From Pleodorina starrii (taxonomy: Eukaryota > Chlorophyta > Chlorophyceae > Chlamydomonadales > Volvocaceae), in assembly GCA_030267565.1 (NCBI GenBank), contig BRXU01000010.1:372001-436000 (forward strand): DNA of 64,000 nt. Reading direction: 5' to 3'. Position numbers and translations under genes: made by a program. Numbering within the stretch: the stretch's first letter is position 1; every line of letters begins with the position of its first letter. The notes under the pieces were generated by a model, which did not search any database, was not told the origin of the DNA, and worked only from the letters and a program-made list of their open reading frames with translations. Positions 35,601 to 46,800 of this stretch are shown here, piece by piece.

Positions 35601-37347
35601 AGGGCCTCAACTTCATGCGTCTGGCCTTCCGAGTGACGTATGGCCAGGAGCGGCCACCCCTGTCCGCCATCCCGCCCGGCCGTCGCCCCCCCAAGCTGCT
35701 CCGTCTGATCAGCGCCTGCTGGGAGGCGGACCCGCGGAGGAGGCCCGCGGCGGCGGAGGCGGTCAAGGAGCTGATGCTGGTGCGGGAAATGGTGGCGCGG
35801 CACGGCCAGGTGGGTTTGATTCCGAAAGCGAGGGGCGATTCCGAAAGCGGGGGCGATTCCGAAAGCGGGGGGCGATTCCGAAAGCGGGGGCGATTCCGAA
35901 AGCGAGGGGCGATTCCGAAAGCGAGGGGCGATTCTGAAAGCGAGGGGCGATTCTGAAAGCGGGGGCGATTCTGAAAGCGGGGGGCGATTCTGAAAGCGGG
36001 GGCGATTCTGAAAGCGGGGGGCGATTCTGAAAGCGGGGGGCGATTCCGAAAGCGGGGGGCGATGAGGGGAGATGAGGGGTTTTCCTTGGACGGCTCCGTC
36101 TGCAGCGACCAAGCAAGCACAGCCGCACCCACGAGCGCGCGGGTGTTAGTCGTGTTGATGGCAGTGGTTGGCAGCTGCGGAAGCTGCCAACAATGCCTAC
36201 CGTGTCTTAGTTTGCGCACGTCTGCGTGTCCGACAAACGACTTGGTGTGTCAGCATGCATGCGTATGCCGACGTAACAGTACGGCGCTTCACCAGCAGTA
36301 CCGTATACCGCCTTCATCGGGACCCACAAAGCCCTTTCGATGCTCAGCCATGTGCACACTCACCCCAACCGGGTCGCTCAGTGCAAAGGGCGGCCTCGCT
36401 CCCCCCCCCTCCGCTCCCCTCCGCTCCCCTCCCCTCCGCTCCCCTCCGCTCCGCTCTTATCACCACGCGCCCTGCCTCTGCACCCCCCACAGGAGTCCCC
36501 GCAGGCGGGCTCCGAAACCGCTGCTCACATTGACGCCGATGAGCTGTGCTGGCGGCCGCACGAGCTGTCGTCGCCGCCTCCGCCGCCGCCGCAGCAGCAG
36601 CAACCGCAGAACCACCAGCAACCGCGGACGCAGCTCCGCTGCATGGCGGTGTTTAGCGCCTTGGCAGCCGAAGACGCCGCGCGCGCGGCCGCGGTGGCCG
36701 CTGCGGCCACCGCCGCGGCAGCGTCGGAAGCGCACGAGCCGGCCCTTCCGCCGCAGCTGCCGCACCAGCACCAGCGACGGGCATACGAGCCGCGGCTGCA
36801 CGAACAGCGGCTGTACGAGCATGCCGTACTGCAGCGGCTTGCGGTGGGTCGGCTGCCACAGACGCTGCTGCAGCGGCAGTCGTCCGTCGGTGAGCTGCCT
36901 GTCAGCAACCTCTGGCGCTGGCAGCAGCAGCTGGAAGCACAGCTACTGGGACCGACCCATGGGGCGGACCTCTGGGATCCCGCCATGGGCGTCCGCGACG
37001 CGCCCACGCTGCCGCAGGCCGTACACAACCGTCACAACCGCCAATCCCACCAACCGCCAGACCAACTGCAAGAGCATGGACAGGAACAAGGACCAGACCA
37101 GTCGCAGGATCAGCCACGGCCCCAAACACGGGGGCAAGACCACCACCACCACCAATACCACCACCACCACCACCACCATTATCAGCAGCCGTCTGGGTCG
37201 GGTGGTGACGATGGTGGCGACCGTTTTGCGGCATCCCTGGACAGCAGCTGGAGGACGGCTCTCAGCCTGCGCTTCCCGGGGGAGCTGACCCCCGGATCGG
37301 CGACGGGGGGGACTGCGCTCGGTCTTACAATCGACGGACCGGCCTGA
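25445..37347 (+). CDS. Receptor-like transmembrane serine/threonine kinase
   Basis: Sixteen exons: 25445-25792, 26762-26846, 27457-27531, 28099-28130, 28770-28994, 29460-29856, 30000-30599, 30926-31629, 31996-32070, 32579-32635, 33205-33267, 33725-33743, 34494-34550, 34972-35015, 35603-35809, 36493-37347. All phases agree: 1280 residues. The start at 25445 gives a clean signal peptide (SAAFVFFVRALMLVSAAASRA). An extracellular domain follows (to about 387) with NVTVVGDSSEMTHF and several Cys, of a type common in chlorophyte kinases. Transmembrane helix FVLLALSAIAVFFLW at about 389-403, then an Arg-rich stop. The kinase domain (about 715-985) has GKGAFGRV, VAVKL, HRDIKPAN, DFG, MAPE, DMYALG and a terminal Arg, all catalytic residues intact; TKL-like. 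The C-terminus is Gln/Ala/His-rich and disordered. Ligand and pathway are unknown. Confidence 0.92.
26566..26610. repeat. Poly(C) run of about 45 bases
   Basis: An unbroken C tract, flanked by C-rich CCCCCTCA units (26500-26660), ending about 150 bases before the acceptor of kinase exon 2. Exact length may be affected by assembly. Confidence 0.9.
27555..27838. repeat. GGGGTGGGGCT minisatellite, then GGGCT pentamer run
   Basis: It starts about 25 bases after the donor of kinase exon 3 and fills much of that intron. Confidence 0.95.
28385..28495. repeat. Five-copy 22-23-base tandem repeat
   Basis: Units of CAGCCCCTTGCCTGTTTAGG in the intron between kinase exons 4 and 5. Confidence 0.93.
33813..34206. 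repeat. 17-base tandem repeat, about 23 copies
   Basis: Unit ATCGGGCTTTTGACCAG with few variants (AAATC, ACATC). It begins about 70 bases after the donor of the 19-base kinase exon 12. Confidence 0.97.
35120..35346. repeat. GGGAA pentamer microsatellite
   Basis: About 44 units of GGGAA in the intron between kinase exons 14 and 15. The open frames across it (Ser-Leu-Pro-Phe-Pro on minus, Gly-Arg-Glu-Gly-Lys on plus) are artefacts. Confidence 0.97.
35817..36062. repeat. 17-18-base tandem repeat
   Basis: Unit GGGCGATTCCGAAAGCG, beginning under 10 bases after the donor of kinase exon 15; later units carry TCTGAAAG. Confidence 0.96.
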
Positions 37348-40300
37348 TGACGTGTGTCGTACAGCAGCCTGACGGGTCGCCGGGAGCAGCCGGACGTGGC
37401 GAGGGCGGGCCTGTATGTGTGGGGGCTGTGTGGGGGCTGTGTGTGTGTGTGGGGGGGGGGCTGTGTGGGGGCTGTGTGGGGGCAGTGTGGGGGCTGTGTG
37501 GGGCCAACAGCCACACGAACGAACACGGCCCTGCCGAAGGTGGCATTTGTAGATTCGATTCGAACGATGCAGCCTTTTCGGGGAATTTGATGCGTCGGGG
37601 GAGGTAATTAATACGATGGGCGATGGTCCGCGAGCTCAACCGCATTTCGGTTGGGGGTATTGTACGGCACTGCACGGCACACCTGCAGGGGGGGCGCTGC
37701 AGCGTATACGCCGCTATGTACGGCACTGCAGGCGCGTCTCGTCCTAGGGCCGCATGACATGTATGGATGTACTGCAAACGATACCTCCACTGTACGGCAT
37801 TGTGCTGCACTGTGACGGAACTGTTGCGTCTGCGGAGGGACGACACTGTGTTGGGGCACCAACATTGGGGGGAGGGGTTGGGAAAGGGAGGGGAGGGGAG
37901 GGGAGGGGGGCCTGGGAGGCAGCAGCACAGCACTGCCGTACTCAGGTGTACGGTAATCCTTTCCTTCGTATCGCACAAACAATAAGTTTTCCCCTGTTGC
38001 TCCGTTGCAATTCATCTCATTGGGTTTTAGGGTTTTGGTTCACTCTTCAGATCATCACTTGGGCTGCTCGCATACGGATGCGGGAACACGCCTTCAGCGC
38101 CGCCACTGCCGCCCTCCACTGTCGTCCATACCGGCATTGATGTCGTCAGTATTGGCGGTGTGCGTCTCGGAGATCCGTTTCAGAGCCGACCGTGAGCTGG
38201 ACGATCCGTGAGCCGGCCGCGAGCTGGATGAAGTGCTGGCGGAGCATCGACGACCACATCGGCGCTCGGGGGACCTCGTCAGCCCCGCTGCGTCCGAAAG
38301 GTGCGGGACGCATGAGTCTCGACTCTGCGCGCGCTTACGGTGGTAGTGGTCGGGAAGCCTCTTGCCTCAGGCTGCCAGGCATGGGCCGTATGAGGTATGT
38401 GGGTTCCGCCGTCCGGATGGCATTCGTTATCGCCTCCCGGTGAGGCGAGGTGAGGTGACGACAAATGGGTCGGGCCGACGCTGTCGCCCGATGGGATGAC
38501 CCATGGGTCAGGTGACTGACCGCCCGGTGTGTGTGATGATGGCACCGGCGCCAGCTACCGGTATGTCGAGGGCAGCCTTGGTGTCGCGGGGCGCAGGCCT
38601 TTCATCGGGGCCTTGTTGCTTTGTGGGGGCTATTATGACAGCGCCGTGATTGGACGTGGGGCATTGCCTGTGAGGCGGCAGGGAGGCGCCGCGTTGGCGA
38701 ACACACTCGTACTGCACTGTACAGCACTGTACGGACAGTCCCTGCCGCAATGAGTCGTGCTGGGGACTCGGCACAGTCGAAATCTCAAGCACCGTGTTGC
38801 GCGGCTGTTCATGGATGGATAGGGCAAAGAACACATGGGGCGTTGGGCGGGGCTCCCCTGGGCGCTTCGCGCTGGGGCCCCGCCCAACAAATACTTATAC
38901 GGCATAGGGCACATGGACAGGGGCTGGGGCATACGTACGGCGAACAGCGGGGGCTGCTGGTCATCCGTTGCGGGTTTGAACCATGTCAAGTCATGTTCAG
39001 CGCAACCCCTTTGGGTTCACTTTGCGCTTGAACCCTCCAGTGGGCATAAAAGTGACTGTTTGAGTGTCGAGTGGTCCCCGGGGCGGGCGGGCGGGCGGGC
39101 CCCCGGAGAGTAGGATGGCAGCCGCGGGGCTGCTCAGTTGCGGCCATGTCATTGTTAGTTACTACCGTTGTGTACTAGCGTCGGGTGTTGCTGCTGCTGC
39201 TGCTGGCTGGCTGGTTTCAGCGAACACGATTTCCTGGGAGATCTCGTATTTGGAGTCTGTCAAGTGTCAACGCGTCGGAAACATTCGAATAAAAAAAGAT
39301 AAGTACGACATATAATACGCCGGTAATAATACGGCGGTATTACTCCGCTGCATGACATGGTCACTCGCCGGAGGGAGCCGCGATGTGCTGCGTGGGCCTC
39401 CCACCGCCGCTTGCTGCCCTGCCGGGGGGAAATCCGCTGTGGCCCCGCGACTTACATGGGCACGCACAGGGCCGCGCGGCAAGGGATGGAGGGAAGGTGG
39501 TCGCGGGCAAGCAATTGGCGACAATGGGCGCTGCAGGGGTTTGGTTGTGCTCTGGGGTCGCGGCCGGCGACGTGCTGGCAGAAACGCCAAAGTGGGCAGC
39601 AGCAGCGGGCGCCGCCCCGACCGGGGCCCCAACCGGGCGGCGGTGTTGTCTGTTGATGCGGCAGCTGCTGCTGCTGCTGCTGGCGGCGGCGGCGGCGGCA
39701 CCGTACTGGCGATGTGGGAGGTCGATCTGGCACCGTTGGGAGCTGATGAGAAGGCGCGGCAGCGATTCGAACCGGATTGTGGTTTGTCCCACCTTCGGCT
39801 TCCCCTGCCCCTGTTGCTACCTCTGCCCCTGCCCCTGCTGATGTCGGCGCGGGGTTGAAATTCTCCGGTTGCCGGAAGAGGGGACGAGGGGAAGGCGGCT
39901 GGCAACGGCAAGGCAACGTGCGTGTGTTTGAGCTGAGCGCGGCTGATGGTTGCGGGCGACGTCGCGCCGGGGCCAGGGCCGGGGCCTGGACAGCATGCTG
40001 CCTCCGAGGCACCAAAACGTGACGCGACGCGGCGGCAGCATGGGGACCCGATAGCGGAGATAGCGACAAGTGTGGGGTGGCAGTTGTGTGGGGGGCATGC
40101 ATGGCGGCATGCATGTGCGCGCCATGCATGGCAGGATGCAATGGCAGGATGGACCCAAAGGGACATGATAACTCGGAATCGGCGATGCGACTGCGAACGT
40201 GCGAAGGTGGTGGTGTGGAAGGTGGTGCGTGTCGAAGGCGGGAGTGAGCGACGGGTGTTGGGAGACGAAGGGCGCACGGCCTCAACCATAACGCGCAATT

Positions 40301-40800
40301 AAGACCCTACTCCCGCATACTGTACATGTAGCCTTTATCGCGGAGATGCGGGAACTCAGTTCCTGAGTTCCACCCCGCAAGCAACCCAACCCCCGACCCC
40401 CGACCCCCCTAGCCTCAGTGTGGAGTTCAGTACCGTACCTGCACCTGAACCTGCAGCTGGGTGCATCACAATTCACAAACCCAAGAGGGCCGAACTTGAC
40501 GGAGCTCGCTGATGTCGGACCTTCACTCTCTCCGACCAGGGGCCAACTGGCGCAACCGAGTTGCGCCTTAAAGCCTCTGTTACTGCCTGGCCAGCAGGAC
40601 GGACCGTACCGTGCCGTACATACAGCCCTCCCCCCCCCAAACTTCCGCCAAGTTCCTCACCGCACCGCGCCGCGCCGCACGTCACCCGCCGGCAGCAGCC
40701 GCCACCACCATCACACACAGCAAGCACCGCACCCGTGTTCCCTCCATCTCGCGCCGCACTCCCCAGCCGCCCCCCCTGGACTGCACGCACGCACTCTCAA
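37348..40800. other. Convergent intergenic region / 3' UTRs
   Basis: Between the stops of the kinase and STAND genes. It contains a GGGGGCTGTGTG run (37415-37505), GTACGG-rich patches (37650-37810, 38700-38735) and the second 41-base hairpin (38857-38897). No TGTAA was seen close behind the kinase stop. The first minus-strand TGTAA after the STAND stop is at 39452-39456. The minus frame 39267-40298 is Arg/Pro/Ser-rich with an RGRGRG motif but no domain; I read it as non-coding or 3' UTR. Confidence 0.5.
38857..38897. repeat. 41-base GC hairpin, copy 2 (inverted)
   Basis: The reverse complement matches the hairpin at 13337-13378 except for one base. Flanks differ. Confidence 0.8.
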
Positions 40801-43800
40801 TCACTCATCGCTCACTAGGGCCCAGGGGCACCGGTACGCCACCTTGCCCCGCCGTACAGCTTCGTCGTACGACCACATCCGCACGGTGCCATCCATGCCG
40901 GCCGTGATCACCGCCCTGCTCACACCACCACCGCTTCCGCCGCCGCCGCCTCCACCGCTGCCATCGCCATTGCTGCCTCCTCCTCCTCCTCCGCCGCCGC
41001 CTCCTGGGGCATCCCGCCTTCCCGGGGCGGAGGCTGCTGCTGCTGCCGCTGCTGCTGGCTCCCCGGCGGGCGCGGGGGCAGCGGCGGCGGCGGCGGCGGC
41101 GGCGAAGCTGGTGGGTAGCGTCGTCCTGAAAGCTATGCTGGTCAGGTCGCTGAGGTGTCCTTCCAGTGTGGCGACTCGCTTTGCTCGCAGATCGTGCAGA
41201 GTGTAAATGACTGCGACGGCGGCGTGGGTTGTCGTTGTTGGGGGAGGGGGGAAAGGGCGCGGGAAGGGGCATTATGGGGACGGGAAAGGGGCACCTTATC
41301 GATCGCTGGGAAGTGGATCGCAGCCCATTGCCCCCACTTCCCAACGACCGATCAGTTGATCTCGTCCTCATCACGCACCGCCGTACACTTGCGTGCAGTG
41401 CAAACACAGTACGGGGTTACGACATTCATCCTCGATTATTGATGATAAGTTGGGCTATATAACTGCGTAATGGTCCGCGATGTGTGCGAACGATATTCGA
41501 GCACTGCCGAGTCGGGGTGGGAGGGGAATGGGGGGTGGGGGTTGACGGCTGAAGACACTCTGCCGAGCCGTGTGTTGCACATGCCACATGCCACAAGGGC
41601 CCAGCTGCTGTTCACACCACTTTCCGCGGCGCCACCACCACCACCCCATACGGCAGCTTACATTCGCCTGCAGGCAGGCATGTGCTCGCGAACCACGCAC
41701 CCGCCTCCCCCAATCCCCCAATGCCTAAATCCCCTATTCCCCCAATCCCCCAATCCCCTAATGCCTCAAACCGCCCTCCCCTCCCTCCTCACCTGCTTCA
41801 CCGTTGGACAAGCACACCCCCAGCAGGTTGCAGTCCAGCGGATCGAACGCCACACTCCTCACGTACCTATTCGCGGGGATTTGCACGACCTGGGTGGCCA
41901 GGCAGCGAACACAGACAGACAGACAGGCGGCAAGTCGACACAGCGTCATGGGGGCGCACGTCCGGCTCAATAAACCCTAAAACCCTAAAACTCAAAAGCT
42001 GCGATGGCGTGTCTCTCGCCGGCGCTGCCCCGGCTGTGGCTGCGGCTCCAGGGCGGCCAAGAACGGCTGCCCCCAACCCACGACCCCAGGCCAAACAAAA
42101 CCCGTTCTTGAGGCAAAGGGCCCGACCGCAAAGTCCCTCTCCTTCCCCCTCCCCCTCCCCGCAACCAACGCAAGGAGGCTCCAACCCAACCGCCCCAACC
42201 TCCCACCGCGCACCGCCCCCACCACCCCACTGCCCCAACCCCCCACCGCCCTAACCCCCCCGCCCCATCCACCTCCCCACCGCCCCACCGCCCCACCGCC
42301 CCATCCACCTCCCCACCTGCTCCCCACTCGCCACATCAAACACGAGCGTCCGGGCGATTGTGCCGCCGCTGATGCCGTTCGAGCACGCCGCCGCCAGCCG
42401 GCTGCCGTCCGCCGACCAGGACAAGGTGCGCACCGCGTCGGACAGAACGCCCTCCCGCTCACCCTCCCGCCCCAGCTTCGAGCGCAGCAGCCACTCCCGC
42501 CGCGGCTGCTCGGGCCGCAACCCGTCGTAGATTGAGATGGCGTGGCAGCGATAGCCGCCCACCGCCAAGAGGTTGTCTACCGGGGACCAGGCCAAGCCTT
42601 CCACAACAGAACCGGGCTTGACGGTCTCCACATGAAGGGGCCGCAGCCAGGAGGCCTGGCCACCGTCGGCAGTGGCATCAGCGGCGGCGGCGGCGGTGAA
42701 GTGGTGTTGCTGCCAGGCGGCCGCGTCCCAGATGGCCAGCGTGCCGTCGCCGCCGCCGGACGCGAGCTGGGTGCCCCATGCGTTGAAACCCACCGACACG
42801 GCCGAGACGCTGTGGCCGGACGTCAGCACCAGCTCCGGAACGCTGGGGCGGTCCAGGCGGTACACCCGTACCTGCAGTGTACGGCGTGGCATTGGACGAG
42901 CACACACACATATATATTTTTTATATATATATACACGCAGGTGGCTGCTGTACGTCCGCGGCACATATGCCAAATGCCTTGCGCCTTGGGCGGTTGTGGG
43001 GGGTTGTGGGGTTGGGTCGGGGGTTGGGGGGTGGGGTTGCTTGTGGGGGTGGAACTGAGTGTTGTTGTTTACCAAGGGGTTCCCGCATCCCTGTGATACC
43101 GGTAGGTGGGACGCCCGTAGGCTATCGGCAGGAGGCCCAGGGCACCTTTTAGGCACGGTGGGTGTACATGGTGGGGGTCATCGGTGGGTGTGCAGGGTAG
43201 TAGGTCTGTGCCACGCAGGCAAGCACACGGGCACTGGCGCCCGCCGTAAGGCCGTACGGCCGTAGGGCACAACAGGACAGGCAGGCAAGGTACGGTTCTA
43301 CGGCAGCTTCACGACGTCCATGTACGACTCACCGTACAGTCAAGGGATGCGCTGGCGAGCGTCTGTCCGTCGGGCGCAAAGGCAACGGAGCCGACGGTAT
43401 TGGTGTGGCCCTTGAACTGCGCCACCAGCCCCAAGCCACCGCTGCCGCCGCCGCCGCCGTCGGTGTCGGCCAGAGTCCTGGGCCCTGGCGCCGGCGTCCC
43501 AAGGGCTCCCGATGCCGGCGCTGACGCTGACGCTGGCCTCGGGGGAGGAGGAGGCAGTGGGAAGGGCGGCAGCTTCCAGACGCCGACCGTGTGGTCTGTG
43601 GAGGCCGTGGCCACATAGCCGGTGGTGGGTGCTACAGCCATGCCCATGATCCCCCCCGCGTGCTGCTGCAGCGTGGGAGTGCTGAGTGCGGCACGGGCGT
43701 CCCAGATGCGAACCTGGGGGGTCGTGGGAAACACAATCGGTGGCGGTTAGGAGTGAGGGCTACGGTGCTGGTACTGGCAGGTTTTTTTTGGGGGGGGGGG

Positions 43801-46800
43801 GGCTGGTTGCGAGGGCTGCCGTCCATCCCCTGGAAAAAAACACAGCTGCAATGCAGGTAAACGCGCTTCGGGGGAGGGGAAGGGAGGGGGGGAAGCCGGA
43901 AGCAGGCGGCAGGCTGCAGGCTGTACTGCACATCGGACTGCACTCCGGCCGCCCGCTGCTGCAGGGCGGAGACCGGGACCGTCTCACACTGCCAAAGAAC
44001 GATAAAACCCTAAAACCACCCTAAAACAACCCTAAAATCCGCAACACGGTGTGCTCTGTTTCCTCCTCGCGCGCAGTCGCGCACATGGGCCCAACGCAGC
44101 CCCCGCAGTACGCCGTACCGTTCCGTCCAGGGACCCGGACGCTAGCAGCCGCCCGTCGTACGACAGATCGCAGCCGAGCACGTTCCCCTGGTGGCCTTGC
44201 AGTACGGCGAGCTGGCGGCCCTGGGCGAGGTTCCACACACGAACCTGCGACGCGCGCCAACCCGGGGTCGGTCAGTCCCGCCGCTGATGCCGCAAACCCC
44301 CCGCGGGGGGAACCAGGGAACAAGGCAACCCGCCGAGCTTCTCAGGTCGTAATGTATGCTGCCCTCAAAACCACCTCCCGATTGGCTTGGCCCGTATGCA
44401 AACCAACCCGTCCAAGGGCAAAGCGTAGGCTTCTCGGTACGAGAAGGCGGGTTCTTGGACGAAGTAGTTAAGTATCTCTTGTCGTACTGTCGACATCTGA
44501 GTTATGCTGAGGATGTTCTCTTGACCGGCTATTCGCCGTGTTGTGACTCTAGGTTCATCCTTTTGTTCCCGCCCTCTCCCACCCTGTGTTGGCGCGCGCG
44601 GCGCGTCGCTTCTCCACCGGGTCTGAACCGCCCGGTGGTTGAGAGCCTAGGTCACGGCCGGCCACTGGTCCAACTTGAAAATGGGGTTTTTGGGGGGTTT
44701 TGGGAGACGAATCGAGGTCGAGCCGATCAGCGGGGAGACCGGGTTTATCGCCAAGCCGATCAGCGGGGCGGGGAAGGGTTGGTTGGTCTGGGTGGCAACG
44801 TTGGAGTCGGTTGCATTGTCAGGATATAGCGTCGTTATTAGCGGTGTTCGAGTCTCGGCTCCGGTGGCATCGCCGCTGGGGCTCTATCTAGCGTTAATAA
44901 GTGTAACGAATGAGGACAAGAACCCGCAAATTTCCCCCCATTTCATTTCAATTTATGTTATTTTATTGTATTGGAGTTGTACGAACAAGGAATTGTACCA
45001 ACAAGTGTCCCCATCCAGCAGGACAGGGCATGCAGTCGAAGCAGAATCGTAGGAATGAATCGATGAGAGCACCTGTTTGGGGCCACAAACCCGGTTGGGG
45101 GCCACAACCCCCCCTCCCCCCGAGAAAAAAGGGAGCGTCCCGCTGCGCGCAATTCATTTTCTCCCTCCCTCCCTCCCTTCACCCGCCCGCCCGCCGCTGG
45201 CCCCATATGCCGTACCGTTTTGTCCTTGCCCGAGCTGTACACCGTACGCTCGTCCCGCGTCCCTGCCACCAGGGCGCTGACGCCCGAGGTATGGCCGCGC
45301 AAAACTTGCTGGAGGCACCAAGAAGGGCCTGGGCTGTCGCGATCAGCCGCCGTCGACAGCTCCAGCCCGGGAAGAGCCTGGGGAGGCGCTGTCGTGCCTG
45401 CACCCGCCTGCGTCTGCGCCTGCGCCGGGCCCGGCACTGGCGCCGGCGCCGTCGGCTCTCGCCGCCACACGCCGATCTCGCCGCCCATCATCCCGACCAA
45501 CAGCGAGCCGCCGTCGGTCGTGAACACCGCACACCGCACACCGTTGATCACCTCGGCGGCGGGAGCTTCATTGTTGGCGGAGGCACCCTCCCGCGCTTCC
45601 TCATCCTCCTCCTCCGATTCCTCCGGCGTTTTTGGTCCCGCCCAGAGTTCGGTGGTAGAGGCGTTGGAGGAGAGGGACTCGGATGAGGACTCCTTGGCGA
45701 CTCGGCTGGGTTTCACGGGCGTTACACCGGCGGCGGCGGCGGGAGCGTTGACGTTGGCGGCGGTGGCGGCGGTGGCGGCGGCGATGTCGGCGGCGGTGTT
45801 GATTTGGCCCACCTGCGGTCATCAGTCCGCGAACACGGCGGCGAGGGACCCGTCGGCGGCACCCCCTGGGCACATCCCCGCATCCAGCTCCTATAGCTCG
45901 AGCGCTCGGTGTGTTTGGCCTCTCATACGGTACCCTAAAAGCCTAAAAGCGGCTCTCCTTGCAGCTTTGCGGAAGTCAGCCGATAAAGTACCAAACCCCG
46001 AACACGTTTGACTGCAAAACAAGGAGCTCCGCCGGATTGAGGACGGCCGAACGCCTTCATGCCCTTGATATGCAGCCCTTTAGTACATTTCATGTCCACA
46101 TCAGACACCACCCAATGCAATCTGCCATCGTGCCAGGCCTACGTTCCCAACCATCCAAACAGCCCAAACAGCCCAAACCCGATAGGCTTTGTCCTCGGCC
46201 GAACAGAGCCACAGAACGAACCCCAACATGACAGAAACACATGACCGCGTGCATCCACACGCTAGCATACTCCGACACATACTCACACGCATGCACACAC
46301 ACAAACACGCCCCAAGTTCCCAATTTGTTCACCCCGCACCTGCTTCCCCCCCCCTTTCCCCCCCCCCCGCACCTGCTCCCCCGTCGCCACGTCCCACACC
46401 CTCACGCAGCCGTCCCCCCCGCCGCTAACCAGCAGGCGGCCATCCGGAGAGAAGGCGCAGCAGGAGGCCTTGTGGGGGCTGTGTGACCCGCGGGTCGGCA
46501 GCGCCTCGGCGGCCGCTGCAGCCGCCGCAGCCGTCTCCGCCGGCCGCAGGCGCCAGATGACGACCTGGAAGAGGGACGAGGGGAGAGAAGAGTGGGTGCC
46601 CGCGGGCGTAGGTGTGTGGCGAAGCGCTGCGCTGGGTGGGTGGGTGGGGCTGCGAGCTCGCTCAGACTCGGAGTGAGCGCGGCCGGGGGTTCCGTCCTCT
46701 CCCGTCCTGCCCTGCCCTGCACCCGCTCAGCTCAGCTCAGCTCCGCTGCCGTGTGCCTACCAGTCCGCAGGGCGACTGTGTCCAACTGTTGTGTCACCAC

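Noticed and set aside
39267..40298. A 343-residue minus-strand frame with RGRGRG
   Set aside because: Low complexity, no domain and no splice links. It lies where the 3' UTR of the STAND gene is expected.
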